The notes: generated by a model from the sequence alone, not told the origin. Positions 1-12,400 are shown, counted from the first letter of the stretch. The stretch is 64,000 bases of DNA from Aurelia coerulea (GCA_039566865.1 CM076962.1:10410743-10474742), one strand, 5' to 3'. Program-made: numbers and translations.

Positions 1-390
1 ATAAATTGCGCAGAAAGGATTGCTTGCTCGTGGACATTATTCAACAAGTAAATTTTCGGTTTCGCTTTGAAGGATTCTGTGGATGGAGCATTTCGGAGTG
101 TAACACTTAATTTATTCCAAAGTTTAGCACCAAGATATCTAATTGACGCTGAACCATATTAAGATTGCCTTTTAAATAAATATAAATCAACTTGACATGG
201 CTGTCTTATGAAACATTAATAAACAGATGAACTAAGTAAGAAGAAGTTATGAAAGCAACTGGGTGAAAGTTTATTGACAGAATCAAAGATAGAAGTGAAG
301 AGTCGGAGTTTAAAAATCTTAGAAATTATGAGAAGTTTAAGACCTTTGAAGATTTGAAGAGAGGGTGATATGCAGGGCAGAAATGAGATA
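1..390 (-). pseudogene. LINE reverse-transcriptase C-terminal fragment
   Basis: Reading the minus strand gives a degraded end of a non-LTR retrotransposon ORF2. A stretch near 60-150 reads SASIRYLGAKLWNKLS followed by LRNAPSTESFKAK, which is the usual 'intact body / LWN..L / F+...K' tail of CR1- or L2-like ORF2 proteins. Upstream (to about 380) the frame is interrupted by stops but still reads like the region after the RT palm. The fragment runs off the left window edge, so its 3' end is not visible. No duplication or tail can be checked. It is a dead remnant. Confidence 0.6.
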
Positions 391-475
391 TCTCAGACTG
401 CCCTTTTCTGTCCTTTAACAGTTGGATTGGATCACTGTACATGATGCATATGTTTGGTTCCAAATAATTAGACTA

Positions 476-852
476 CATTCATTTTTTTTATAAGAAACGG
501 TAGGCTCAATTTTTCGAAAGCTAAGAAACAACCCTACCTGAATTGAAAAAAGCTAAGAAACTTCTGCAATTTTCAGTTTTAATTTTCCTATCACACTCAA
601 AAATATTGTGACATTGTGCAGTTAAATAAGCAACTGTTTGGGCATTATTTTGAGTACGAATTATATTATTTACTCGTTTTGAGATTGTATTAAGTAATTT
701 GGCAGCCCTTTAGACAAGATAAAATCAACTCTAAATTTCCGGCAATAAAAATATAAGAAACACGTAAGAAACTTGTGGTAGCAAAATGTCCCAAAAATTT
801 AAGAAACGGCCTACCAGCCCCGGACCTTAGTTTCTTATAAAACAAATGAGTG
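476..852. mobile_element. MITE, TA target, AAGAAAC-rich
   Basis: Ends are imperfect inverted repeats: CATTCATTTTTTTTATAAG on the left and the complement of CTTATAAAACAAATGAGTG on the right, flanked on both sides by TA. The heptamer AAGAAAC (or its complement) recurs through the body. No coding capacity. The short open frame at 690-893 is only a chance frame through this element. A Tc1/mariner-type non-autonomous element is likely from the TA flanks, but the transposase source is unknown. Confidence 0.5.
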
Positions 853-1049
853 TATATCGCAAGAAAGACTGAAACAAAGGATTGCACACACAAGGCAAAA
901 TATCCAAAGGAAGTACGTTTTCTTTTCTAATTTTGAAAAAGATCCCACATGTTCTAGCTAATTTTTAGACAGTTCGATGATATGGGATTTCCAGCTGAGA
1001 TGCTCATCTAAAAGAGGAGCCCTGGACATTTAATATGATTTTGAATCGA

Positions 1050-1716
1050 TTTTACCTTTGGTGTAGCCCCTCAGTTAAAATAACTGATTTACAGGGGGCT
1101 ATGCTAGAAACTTACAATAACAAATAATTTTCAATGTTTACAATACATGTTAATCTAACTAAACTAAATTACAATTTACAGTGAATTACAATAAGTAAAC
1201 AAATAAAAACAAAAGGAGTATTTGACGATTCATTCATTTTTTCAGCTCCTTTTTGAAAGCTCTCAGGGTTGAAGAATTTCTAATTTCAGTGCCAAGACTG
1301 TTCCGAAGTTTGGTGCCTCGGTACGAGAAGCATTTCTGCCCCCACCCCCAGCCGATGTTAAGGCCAATTGAGATGTCAATTTTAGTTTATTGTCAACCTG
1401 AACTGTGAACACCAAGGTATTTGGTCTGCTTAACCAACTTGATATCCTTGGAACCAATCTTAAAGTGCGGTTTAGTAGAATCGACAGAGTCAATTTTTCG
1501 CAGCGTTCCATTATTTCCTATGATCATTGCTTCAGTCTTAGCTACGTTCAAAGACAACTTGTTTCCTCCAGCCATCCTCTGAAAGCTTCTAAGTCAGCAT
1601 TAACTGTCTGATTGATATCTGAAACAGATTCAGAGATATAGTAAATGGTTGTGTCATTTGCATACATTGATACAATGGAATTCTACTATCAATTAGGAAG
1701 ATCATTGATATAGACA
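1050..1716 (-). pseudogene. Internally deleted LINE copy (same family as 51040-53505)
   Basis: Minus strand carries LVYINDLPN, a mutated catalytic box YAND, then NKLSLNVAKTEAMII and KIDSVDSTKPHFKIG, nearly identical to the copy near 52545-52700 on the plus strand. After KLKLTSQLALT the sequence jumps straight to SAGGGGRNASRTEAPNFG, so about 500 bases of the RT tail are deleted relative to the other copy. The 3' end (about 1050-1110) has the same terminal hairpin-like motif GCCCCCTGTAAATC...GAGGGGCTA as the 53420-53470 end. Truncated at 5', frameshifted and dead. Confidence 0.75.
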
Positions 1717-2054
1717 AGAAGACAAGTGAAGAACAAAATTCACTCTTTTGATTTTAATATTAACGATATCATCAGGTTAAAAGAAAAGAAGAAGCTCGAG
1801 AACAGGAGAGGAAATATTGCTAATTTGCAGACAAACAGGCGCATCGGAGACGAAGTTAGCTTTGCGATCAAGCATTAAACTCAACAAAAAATCACATTTG
1901 AAAACCCAAAAGTTAAATGGCTATCAAATAGTAAAAAGACCTCTTTACTGTACCTCGTCACCTTTTGGTCAATCAATCAAGCAAATCAAGTCAAGAGGTG
2001 GTCGGTAAGCCAAAATTTACGAATCTAGGCTTGTCCATTGGTCTTGAACAACAG
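1717..2054. other. Unassigned spacer
   Basis: AT-rich stretch between the LINE copy and the hAT element. I see no repeat structure, no family-like frame and no splice-bounded exon in it. Confidence 0.4.
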
Positions 2055-2062
2055 ATCCAAAG

Positions 2063-2768
2063 CAGGAACCGCGCAGTGTTTCAAAGAGGGGGGGGGGCTG
2101 AACGGCGAGCGAAGCTATCAGGATTGGGGGTCCGGGGGCTTGCCTCCGGAAAAATTCTGAGACCACGCCCTTTAGAACATCGGAAAACGCCACTTTCAAA
2201 CCAAGACTTGCCTCTTTACGTCCATATTCATATGCAATTCGGTTCAGGAAAGATTTCAATTTACTATGAAAAGAGACATATACTGTATCAATACAACCAA
2301 AACAAATTAACAAAAAAGCATTTCTTCTCATAAAAGACTATTACTACAAACTGAAGATCTGTCAGAACAAACTTCCCAAAGTTTCGATGCCTATTTTCAT
2401 TTTAAGCGAAATCTTATCGTTAGCAATTTCCAAGAAGGACATCGTGTCTACTCTTTGTTTATGACAGTTCAATATCACTAGATTGTTGAACCTTGCATGC
2501 TTCATGTTTGATCGAAGCCAGGTTTTGAGGCATCTAGCCGTTGCGAAAGATCCCTCAGCAGATGCAGCAGTTGGGTGCTAATGACCATGCTAAATTTACC
2601 ACGGTTGACACACAAATGTGTGCACAGGTTGGTCTTCTTTGTTGTCAATGATTTATTTAAATGACACAAATTGCAAATTCCATATTTGTGAAAGTTTTCA
2701 GACCTATCTTTGAAAAAAGTGGGGGGGGGGCTGTAGCCCCCCCTAGCCCAATGGCTGCGCGGTCCCTG
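2063..2768. mobile_element. Non-autonomous hAT element with 8-bp TSD
   Basis: Left end CAGGAACCGCGCAG and right end (complement) CAGGGACCGCGCAG form terminal inverted repeats. They are flanked by identical 8-base duplications ATCCAAAG at 2055-2062 and 2769-2776. CAGG-type ends plus an 8-bp duplication are diagnostic of the hAT superfamily. G-runs lie just inside both ends, as in the large hAT at 32856-37703. The 706-base body has no transposase frame. The perfect duplication suggests a fairly recent insertion. Confidence 0.85.
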
Positions 2769-2830
2769 ATCCAAAGTAATTTATCTGATTTAAATAACCG
2801 TGAAGCGTGTGGCGACGTATAAATAGCAAA

Positions 2831-2969
2831 AACAGCTGATTAATCAATCGAAAAAATACTTCTAACGCCATCGAAAAACGAAACTAAACGTATCGGGCCG
2901 TGCCCTTCGCTAGTAGTAACTACTGACGAGGCGTTAGGAGTGTTTTTTTCGATTGATTAATCAGTTGTT
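2831..2969. mobile_element. Small foldback MITE
   Basis: Two nearly perfect inverted arms of about 38 bases (AACAGCTGATTAATCAATCG on the left, its near-complement ending TCAGTTGTT on the right, both continuing through an A/T run to CTAACGCC) surround about 60 bases. The whole unit would fold into a hairpin. No coding content. Superfamily not determinable. Confidence 0.6.
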
Positions 2970-3804
2970 TATGTCATTTCTCCGATGTCCATTTGGAGTT
3001 GTGTTGGGATTTGAAGGCCATTCTTCACCACTTCTCTTTTCATGGAATTTCATGCTTCCCGCCATAATCTGGTAGCTCAGCATGTAAGCATATTCTAACG
3101 TCCTGAACATCAATTATCGTACATGTGTTGTAGCTGTACTCAAGGTTCAGAGCCTTGGATGCTTACATGCAGCATTCGCAAAAAACCGTTGGCGGTCGTG
3201 AGAACACCATATGCTTACTACATCGCTACATCGTCGTAATTATTAGCAGTGACAGTTTGGTGCAAATTTTGCTTTTATGAATGATAGTTAGGACTGATTG
3301 TTATCAGGCAAGATGAACATGGCACAGCCACCTTAACTGTTATAAACAACGAAAAAGGCGTGCAAAGGCTGCTGGTCAGTTATGGGTCTGCAAAAATCAT
3401 TGACTGTGATGGCCTTGACAACCAAACTGTGCAAATACAAACTTAGCAAACCAAGAAGACTTCTACGTCCATGGTAGAGGTTGTGCTGTGAAAAGCCATT
3501 GCAAAGCACTGTTGGTAGCGCCACAAACTTTATTTAACCCTATCAATCGCGATCAATTTCTGAGAGATGTCTGTGCAAAATTTCAATAAATGCTAATAAA
3601 ATCTACAGGAAATGCAGGAAAACAATTAAAATGGAGGAATATATGCTACTTTCGATCCTCTATCCAACTGCATAATTTTTTTGTAATTTAAACGTATGAT
3701 TATGTGTATATTGGCTGTACGCATGCGCACATTCTTCCAATTCTTGTGTGATGATGTCATCACTTTTTACAAATTTTCCTTTGCAAAGCAAAAGCTATTC
3801 GACC

Positions 3805-6126
3805 AAGCAAGGGTAAATTTTGTAACAATAGCAATTTTGGTTTGTTTACATTTTGCACCACAGCCAATCAACGAGCTCCATTTTTGACCACGTGATCAAC
3901 AATTTCCCGCGTCGCGATCGTCGCGAGTCGAAGCTGTGGGGAAAACCATAGGAAAACTACCCTCTCGAATTTTGCTCGCCGCGAAAATATACTTTAGAGG
4001 AACCTTTAGAAATTTTTAATCTGGGTTGTCAAATAAATTTCCTAACCAGGGCTGCTTGCCAATTGGTCTACTCCACCTGGTTTTTGAGAAATGACTTTTT
4101 TAAACGTCGTCATTCCACGGACCTCTCGCTTCCTTCGAGGGGCTTAGGCCCAGCGCAAGGAAGTTAATATTTGCCTCCAGGAACGACAAAACGGCACTCA
4201 CAACAGCTGAAAATCAATTCCAGACTGGAAATCAATGTTCCAATACCTTTAATTTTGATTTACACCAACTGAAGTGTTGCAGCAACTTATCCTACTTGAC
4301 CACCAATTGGCCGTGTCAACAAAATTTGCATAACAAGGAAACTTGGCATATAAGGGTTTCTCTTTTGGGTGTTTTGGGAGGAGTTTTTGTTCGTCTTCTT
4401 ATTATTCAAGACTGGAATGAAACACTGTTTGGTTGATTCGATGAAATGATGAAAAGTTTAGGTCCTTTAGGACAAAATTGAAAACGATTTTGGCACCGTT
4501 TGCCAGCATAACGGGAGAAACAGAACATAAGATGACGAAGAATTGATACAATTTATCAGCAGAAAGTTTGAAAGCTTGATTTTGCAAACTCTGCCACAAC
4601 ATAAGTTTTCCCCAAATAATGTCATAAAAGAAGGGAGCAAAAAGATGAAAGAAGCCAGTCTTTTAAGGTAAGTCGATAAGTTGCAGAAGTGGACATCACA
4701 TAAATAAGTAAAGTCGGAAAACACTATACTAGATTTTGTTTCACCTTCAAGGAGAATTGGAGAATAAATTGATAAAGATTTTTTCAGTGTCTCCGAATTT
4801 ATGAATTTGAATTTAAACAACTGGTCGGAAGCATTCTAGCTCGAAAGATTTGTGTGGATGATCAAATTTAAATTCAAAGTATTCTTACCTTGGAATGCTT
4901 TCTTTGGTTACTTTTCCTTTTTGCGTTTACACACAGACGCACGAAGCTGCTTATAAGAAGCTCAACTCAACTCAACTCAACTCTCAGAAGATCGCTAAAT
5001 ACATCAAGAAACTCCAGAACTGGGAAAAACCTTTAAGAAACTATTCATTTTGGTAAAGGAAAGTCTTAGCATAGTTTACTTTATTTTCTTCACTTGTTCT
5101 GCTTGTTTCCTGTATTATGTTATTCGGAAATCTACTCGAGTTAATGTCAACACACCTTAAAACTTCAAAACTTTGTTTTAAATGTTTACGAGCGAGGGTG
5201 CAAATATTGTAAGAAAGTCTTCTCTGGAGTACTGGAAATGTAATAATTTTGATAAACTTTCAATCCTAGGTTAAATTATATTAGTCTACGTATTAAAAAC
5301 ATACCACCTGTATTCTTCCAACATTATCGAAGGAAACTTTATCGTAGCCATTAAGTTTGGAGAATCCACATTTAAATAACACAAGATTTCGTTATCCTTT
5401 TACTGCGTTGTGTAACTATTTCATGGTCTGCACTTCCAGTTTGCCTGCCACAATCTTGTTTAGTATTGTCCTGGAGTTTTATTTTTAGAAGAAACCAACA
5501 AATGATTCTGCAGTTTACTTTATGATCATTGGACGAATTGACATTTATTGCCCACCAAAGTGTCCAAAAAAGAAACCCTTACATGCCGATTTTTCTTGTT
5601 ATGGAAATTTTGTTGACATGGGGGGGGGGGCTAATTTGGCGGCCAATTAGGATAAGTTGCTGCAACAGTTCTGTAGGGTAAATCAAACTTGAATGTATTG
5701 GAACCTTGATTTCCAGTCTGGAACTAACTTTTAGCAACTGGGAGTGCCGTTCCTGGGGGCAAATATTAACTTCCTTGCGCTGGGCCTCAGCCCCCTCAAA
5801 GGAAGCGAGAGGTCCGTGGAATGACGACGTTTAAAAAAATCATTTCTCAAAAACCAGGTGGAGTAGACCAATGGGCAAGCAGCCCTGGTTAGGAAATTTA
5901 TTTGACAACCCAGATTAAAAATTTCTAAAGGTTCCTCAAAAGTATATTTTCGCGGCGAGCAAAATTCGAGAGGGTAGTTTTCCTATGGTTTTCCCCACAG
6001 CTTCGACTCGCGACGATCGCGACGCGGGAAATTATTGATCACGTGGTCAAAAATGGAGCTCGTTGATTGGCTGTGGTGCAAAATGTAAACAAACCAAAAC
6101 TGCTATTGTTACAAAATTTACCCTTG
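3805..6126. mobile_element. Long-arm foldback element, 10-bp TSD, possibly MULE-type
   Basis: About 540 bases at the left (3805-4350) recur inverted at the right (5575-6126) with high identity, separated by about 1.2 kb. The same 10-mer CTATTCGACC lies at 3795-3804 and 6127-6136. Ends read AAGCAAGGGTAAATTTTG and CAAAATTTACCCTTG; three bases differ in extent between the two ends. Long arms plus a 9-10 bp duplication resemble Mutator-like (MULE) foldback elements, but no transposase frame exists in the 1.2 kb loop, so the superfamily is inferred from structure only. It lies within the 3534-6789 element. Confidence 0.7.
4959..4984. repeat. Short (CAACT)n microsatellite
   Basis: About five tandem copies of the pentamer CTCAA/CAACT inside the loop of the foldback element. 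Confidence 0.7.
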
Positions 6127-6829
6127 CTATTCGACCATAGAATACACTAAAATTGGACCCATGTCTATATTGCCTTTCGTTTTCTCACAATCAACGATTT
6201 AAAATTTTTAGTACTGAACCCTATTGACTTTTAAAATATTTCATTTTTGGGTTCAGCTCATGATGTACTATGCAAATGCCAAGTTTCAAGGCTCTACATC
6301 GTTCAGAACAGATATAAAACCTCCCTAGTCTTCTTAGAGCATCAAATACCCCAGGCTTGATATGGCTAAACAACGTTACACAGTGAATCGTTATTCGAAT
6401 GTAATAAATGCCTATTGGCATATACTTTGGAAGTCAGTTATATTTATCCAAAAATGTTATTATCAAAACATGAATGATCCAACTGTACTCAAAACATGTG
6501 TCTTTATCTATTTCGGGCTAAAAATCGTGATTCTAAACAATTCTAGAAAATTTAGGTAATGAAATGTCCGATTTCTTCAGCTACCTACAACAATATGATG
6601 ACGTCATCAAGAGGTCACGTGATATTTCTAAAAATAGATTTCATATTTTGGTTTAGCACATGATATACTATACACATGCCAAGTTTCGAGGCTCTAGATT
6701 GTGTAGAACGGAAATTAAGGAGGGGGGCGAATGAGCCCCCCCCCCTAGTCTTCCTAGGATACCAAATACCCTAGGCCTGATAGGGTTAAAGAAAAACATG
6801 GATCTTCCTTGGGCTTTTACAACATTGGT

Positions 6830-7170
6830 AACATCCAACGAAAGAAGGAAAAAAAGCAGAATTGCTTAGCAAAATGTGGCCACCTTTCGGTGATTCTTTA
6901 CAAATTTATCAGCCAATGTGCAAATGAACCAAGCACGAGCCACTACAGTGGAACATAAATAAAAATACCTTGCTTTGAACATTCCACCATGTAGAGCTGT
7001 TTTGTTTGACACTAATTCGAGAATAAAGCACGAATAAAACTTCAGTTAAAAAGCAAAAGATTAAATGAGAGTTCGATATCAAACCACTTTTTAAAATAAA
7101 GCAATGTTGCGCATGGCTGTCTGGAGAGCGGACGTGCATTAGTAGATCCATCTCTCGCTGGGTGAACATT
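6830..7170. other. Unassigned spacer
   Basis: No repeat, family-like frame or splice-bounded exon recognised between the TTAA element and the palindrome at 7171. Confidence 0.35.
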
Positions 7171-7209
7171 TTCTATTATTTGCTAAGCAGTGCTTAGCAA
7201 ATAATAGAA
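7171..7209. repeat. Perfect 19-bp palindrome
   Basis: TTCTATTATTTGCTAAGCA, one spacer base, then its exact complement. It would form a near-loopless hairpin or cruciform just upstream of the LINE ORF1 fragment. Could be a tiny MITE or a rearrangement footprint. Confidence 0.8.
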
Positions 7210-7249
7210 TATGTGAGGCAACAAGAAGCAAGGATTGATTAACGTTGAT

Positions 7250-8010
7250 AATATAAAGCAGATTTTTAGCAATTTCCTTAGTTATTATCTGACATGTCTC
7301 GCGGTGCAAGAAGAGCAAAAAAAAGATACTGTAGCGGTAGGCCAAGAGGAGACAAGCGCTTTGACGGAAAAACACGAGGAGGAGACAAGCGCAGCTTTGA
7401 CTGAAGAGTGGTTTGAAAATATTTTAGATAAGAAAGTTGCTGAACTGAAGAAAGATCTTGCTACCAAAGCATGTATAGAGAGCTTGCAAGCAAAGATTGT
7501 AGCACAAGACATGAAAATTGCGATGCTGGAAGCAAATACCATTATAATGCAAAAATACATGGATCGGTTAGAGAGAGGTCGAGCCGAAATTGAGCAATAC
7601 CAACGGAGGCTCTGCCTTCGTATTAATGGGATTGAGTTAGAGCGTGGAGGTACCAATGAATCGGGTGACCAGTGCCTTGAAAATTCAAGAAAGTTTTCAA
7701 AGAATTGAATGTTGATGTCCCCGATCTCGTCTTGGACAGAGCCCACAGAATCGGTCAATTTACAGAAAATAATGGAAAGCGTTACCGCCCGATGATCGTC
7801 AGGTTTACTACTTGGCACCATAGGACAGCAGTTTATCGGGCCAGGAAGAACTCACAAAAGTACAAGATTCATTTGGATGTCACGAAGAATAGGTTACAGT
7901 TGATCGACAGGGCAAACGACATGTTAAAGTGCACATCCAGCGCAAAGTTTTTATTTTTTCAAATGATAGACCAACTTGATATAATCATAATCGTCAAAAA
8001 CAAAAATTAA
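7250..8010 (+). pseudogene. LINE ORF1 fragment: coiled coil plus RRM-like domain
   Basis: Two overlapping frames (7235-7708 and 7705-8010) join by a single frameshift near 7690-7710. The first is a charged coiled coil (TSALTEKHEEET, KKVAELKKDLATKACIESLQ, MLEANTIIMQKYMDRLE), leading into QRRLCLRINGIE. The second reads VPDLVLDRAHRIG, IVRFTTWHHRTAVYRARK and LDVTKNRLQLIDRAND, the signature of the L1-ORF1p-like RRM/CTD ('transposase 22' type) found in many LINE ORF1 proteins, which bind the element RNA. No ORF2 follows directly: the next sequence is the P2X7-like pseudogene. It is therefore a separate truncated LINE and not obviously part of the 8940-12580 element. Confidence 0.65.
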
Positions 8011-8455
8011 ATCGGCTTAGTAGTTTTTGATTTATGGGCGATTGAACACCGTGCCTCTGGTTCCACGACCGCGTTCTTTGGGGCCTGGGACCTGTGACGA
8101 CGACCCAGGAAGAGAATCTCACAACGTATTGCGAACTGTACGGAAGTTTACGGAATCTGGATGAAAGATGGCCGACTCTGACTCAGAATGGACAACATGC
8201 GACTCATCAAGTGGCTCTGAGTCGGAGCAAGGTACGAGCTTGGAGCTGGATAATCTCAGCATTGGAGAATCTAGTGATAGGGAGGAAGTTGGAGCGGTGG
8301 GATTTTCTGGTGTAGGCCCATGACCCAATGATGATGAGCCGTTAGCAGACGAGGCCTACCTCGAAGCATTCCGAAGGCAGACCCAAGAGCGAAGACAAAG
8401 ATTGGCGCTCTTGGCGGATCGTTTCGAGAAGAGATCAGCCATTTCTGAATGGTAT

Positions 8456-8944
8456 GTACGTTTTAATTCATTTATCAGAATAGGTTCGATTCAGATACAT
8501 TTTACGCATGTTTTGTCAGCTTGAACAAACCGGGGACGATGTGAAGCTGCCGAGCGATCCTTTCATCCATCAGTCAGGTAGGCCACTTTTTAGCAGTCTT
8601 TTTCCAATAAATTTTGCACTAAAACTTTACTTTCAACAATTTCATCTAGGTGTAAATACGGCCACTGCTCCTTGGCATTTGTGGAGAATAAAGAGGAATG
8701 TCACTGCTGTACGGAGCTGGATAAATGGCATGGAAGCACTGACAAACGAAGCAGTGTTGGAGGAATTGCAAGGACAGGTTCTCACCTGCATCACAGACCA
8801 TCCTGGCTTTCCTGAGGTTTGTTTAGCCAGATGGAGCTTGCGCCAGGCTGCTCCGAAGTACAAGACCAGAGGTTACCAGGTGTACAGACAAAGAGGCGAG
8901 GAAAAAAGGTAAACATGTATTCTGATAAATGAATTAAAACGTAC
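8456..8944. repeat. 27-bp perfect inverted repeat pair
   Basis: The 27 bases at 8456-8482 (GTACGTTTTAATTC... to ...CAGAATA) recur as an exact complement at 8918-8944. The left copy lies at the start of intron 1 and the right copy at the start of intron 2 of the P2X7-like pseudogene, flanking exon 2. Possibly the ends of a small mobile element that includes exon 2, or a trace of an inversion. Confidence 0.7.
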
Positions 8945-9390
8945 AAGATATCAACTACCATCTACACGACACCATAACACATATTAAAACATTCCCAGGC
9001 GCTACTAGCGAAGACATGAAATCCTACATCGAGCCAACGCTAAATTCAAAGCCTGATGAAGTGATCCTGCACTGCGGCACAAATGATTTGAGGCACGAAG
9101 AGCCACAGGAGATTGCTCAGAGAATTGCAGAGATCGCACAAAAAATTAGTGCACGTGGACAGAAAGCAACCGTATCGGGACTAATTAGAAGAACCGACTC
9201 CCCAGAACTGGAATCGAAGAGAAGAGAGGTAAATGTCTTACTTTTGGAAACATTAAGAGGGAGTCAAATTGGTTTCATAAATCATGACAACTTGAATATA
9301 GCTCATTTGAATAAATGGGGTCTACATCTAAATCAATATGGAACTAAAGTTATCACAGAAAATTTTACAAGGTATTTAACACAAAACTGA
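8940..9390 (+). CDS. LINE ORF1 C-terminal part, SGNH-esterase domain
   Basis: The frame is open from about 8940 to the stop at 9390, without a start codon of its own at the 5' edge (first ATG at 9016). It reads FPGATSEDMKSYIEP, then PDEVILHCGTNDL, QIAQKISARGQ-like helix, and NKWGLHLNQYGTKVI. The GTNDL block and the terminal LHLNxxG block are the conserved SGNH/GDSL hydrolase blocks found in ORF1 proteins of CR1-type LINEs, where the domain is thought to act with membranes or lipids or in RNP assembly. The serine block (GDS) would be upstream and is missing, so this copy is N-terminally truncated. It ends 15 bases before the ORF2 start. Confidence 0.7.
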
Positions 9391-9405
9391 CTGTCGTATA
9401 ACAGT

Positions 9406-12400
9406 ATGGACATTTCATCTAGTTTGTCATCTATAAATTCTATTTTGCCATCTGCAGAATTACTAAGCAATTCAACCACCCCCACAAGAGGGGAGCATAT
9501 TTCAGGTAACAATGAAAGCATGGAAAACATTCAGGAAGAACTTTATGAATTAGAGGAATTGATTAAGCTGCGTCACAAGAATACAAACAATCCATTAATT
9601 ACGTATCTAAACATAAATAGTTTACGAAACAAGATCTTTGATCTTAGGGAGATACTGCAAAGAGCTCTGCCAGATATTCTGGTGGTAGCAGAAACTAAAT
9701 TAAACAATGATTTTCCAACTCAAAATTTTATTGTTGAAAATTACCAAATTCCTCTTCGAAGGGACAGAAATGAGCATGGTGGAGGACTTTTGCAGTTTAA
9801 CAGAAAAGGAGTTATATGTAATAGAGTGCCAACTTTAGAGAGTGAACAGTTAGAAATGATTTGCACGGAGCTAAATGTAAATAAAAAGAAGTGGGCCATT
9901 TTTGCCATTTATAGACCCCCTGTTTCATCAAATATCACAACGTTTTTCCAAGAACTATCATCCTGCATAAATAAAGCTCTAGACAAATACGAAAATGTTA
10001 TTATCATAGGCGACATAAACATAGACTGGCAAAATCGTAGACACCCTGGGTTTGAGAATCTCAAAGAGTTCTGCGACGTTTTTGGTCTTGATAATTTAGT
10101 AAAGGACAAAACCTGTTTTACAGGGGATCATAGCTCTTCCATAGACGTGATTCTCACAAATCGCAAACGAAATTTTCAAAAGACATCTGCTTTTGAAACC
10201 GGATTAAGTGACTGCCATTCTTTAATAGCCACATGCATGAAGTCATGTATTCCCCGCCTTAAGCCAAAAAAGATTGTTTATAGAAGTTACAAAAAATTCT
10301 CCCCAGCAAGTTTCTTGTCGGATGTAAAGAACGCTAACCTCGCATGTATTTCCGATGATCCAAATCTGGCCTATGAGGATCTGGTATGCAAGTTTCGTAA
10401 GATCGTAGATAAACACGCTCCTCTACGAACCAAAACCGTCAGAGGGAATGATGCGCCTTTTATGAATAATACATGGAGAAAAGAAATCTATAACAGATCT
10501 CGTCTACAGAAAAAATTCAAGAAAAACCGGACCAGAGAAAATGAACTAAATTTTAAAAAACAGAGAAACAAATGCGTTTCCCTAAGGAAGAAAGCAATCA
10601 AAAATCATTTCAGAAGGGTGACAGAAAATGGGGTAATGACAAATAAGGACTTTTGGAAGTTAGTTAAACCATTCCTGACAAATAAAGGAGGCTTATCAGG
10701 GAACGACATATTGCTTGTAAAAGATGATAAGATTATTACAAAAGACCATGAGCTTGCTGAAACATTTAATGATCATTACATTAACATCGTCGAGAAATCA
10801 AGTGGGAAAAAGCCACAAAGCCTAGCAGACACAAATGAACAAACTAGTGATAGAGATATCGTGAAACAGATTCTCGAAAAATATGCCAATCACCCTAGTG
10901 TATTAGCTATACTTCAAAATCTAGATAACCAGTTTTCAATCTTTTCATTTCGTGCAGTTGAACCAAATGAAGTAAGGAAATTGCTACAAAACATAGATAG
11001 TAAAAAGTCAACTGGAGAGGACCAAATTCCCCCCAAACTTTTGCTTTTAGCTTCGGAAGAACTGACCATACCCCTAACAGATGCAATAAATAATAGCTTT
11101 AAGAAATGCAAGTTTCCAGATAAAGGAAAGCGAGCAGCCGTTACTCCATTAGATAAGGGTGAGCCACTTCGTACAACGGAGAAAAACTTTCGTCCCGTCA
11201 GCGTGTTGAGCGCTTTTTCAAAAATCTATGAAAAAATAATCAAAGATCAACTCATTCCTCATCTTGATCTTTGTCTTTCAAAGTTTATAGCGGCATATAG
11301 ACAGCAATATAGCACACAGCATGTCCTGATAAGAATGATCGTAGAATGGAGACTAAACCTTGACAATGATAATATTGTGGGGGCCGTAATGATGGACCTT
11401 TCGAAAGCATTTGACTGTATCCCACATGATCTACTTGTTGCAAAATTATCTGCGTATGGTTTTCATGAAGATGCACTCGTTTATATCTACTCATACTTGA
11501 AACGTAGACAACAGTCAGTGCGTATTAACAACACGTATATCACTTTCCAACTCGTGCTTTCTGGTGTACCGCAAGGATCTGTTCTTGGTCCAATCTTGTT
11601 TAACTTATACATAAACGATCTTTATCTTTATATAGAGAAAGCTACTTTACATAATTATGCAGACGATAATACCCTTACGACTTTTTCAAAATCATTCCCA
11701 AACCTGGTTAGAATACTGGAACAGGAATCAAATGTTGCTGTAGATTGGCTTGAAAGGAACCAAATGATTGCAAATCCGGACAAATTCCATGCCATCGTAG
11801 TAACAAAGGGTAGAGATGACACAATTGGGGAAAAACTAACCATAAAAGGCAAACAAATTCAATCTGAAAATGCAGTAAAACTTCTGGGGGTAAAAATCTA
11901 TCACAGACTAACCTTTGACGACCACATTTCCGATCTATGTAGGAAAGCCGCTGCGCAGCTAAACGCACTGAAAAGACTTAAGGGTTTTATGGAATTTAAA
12001 GCCAAAGAGATATTGGTCCAAAGCTTCGTTTTTTCAAATTTTAATTACTGCCCTTTGGTCTGGCATTTTTCCTCTGAAAAATCAGCGAAAAAAATTGAGA
12101 AGATCCACGAGCGAGCTCTTAGATTTCTTTACAATGACTCTACAAGCTCTTATGACGACTTACTTTCCAAGGCTGGGAAATGCACGATGAGAATCAGCCG
12201 TCTCAGAACTCTTTGTATTGAAATCTATAAAACTGTCTCAAAACTAAATCCTCCTTTTATGCAGGATATTTTCAAACTAAAACAACCAACAAGGTCAGCA
12301 AGGAACCAAAACGAATTAATCCATCATAGACCAAACCAAGTTACTTTTGGTTCAAAAAGCCTCTTATCGTTAGGACCACAAATTTGGAATGCTTTGCCCA

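Larger units (their letters stand above)
3534..6789. mobile_element. TTAA-flanked element, TTAACCCTATCA ends
   Basis: The interval starts with TTAACCCTATCA and ends with the complement TGATAGGGTTAA, i.e. short terminal inverted repeats bounded by TTAA, the target of piggyBac and Kolobok elements. Two related elements at 28374-29479 and 33390-34289 share the TTAACCCTAT start, subterminal G/C runs and a GTCACGTG-type interior motif. Here most of the length is explained by a later foldback insertion (3805-6126). Segments at 6225-6370 and 6640-6790 are imperfect direct repeats of each other, so the right part may contain two element ends. No transposase seen. Confidence 0.6.

Noticed and set aside
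690..893. 67-residue minus-strand frame
   Set aside because: Lies across the right end of the MITE at 476-852 and has no family-like content.
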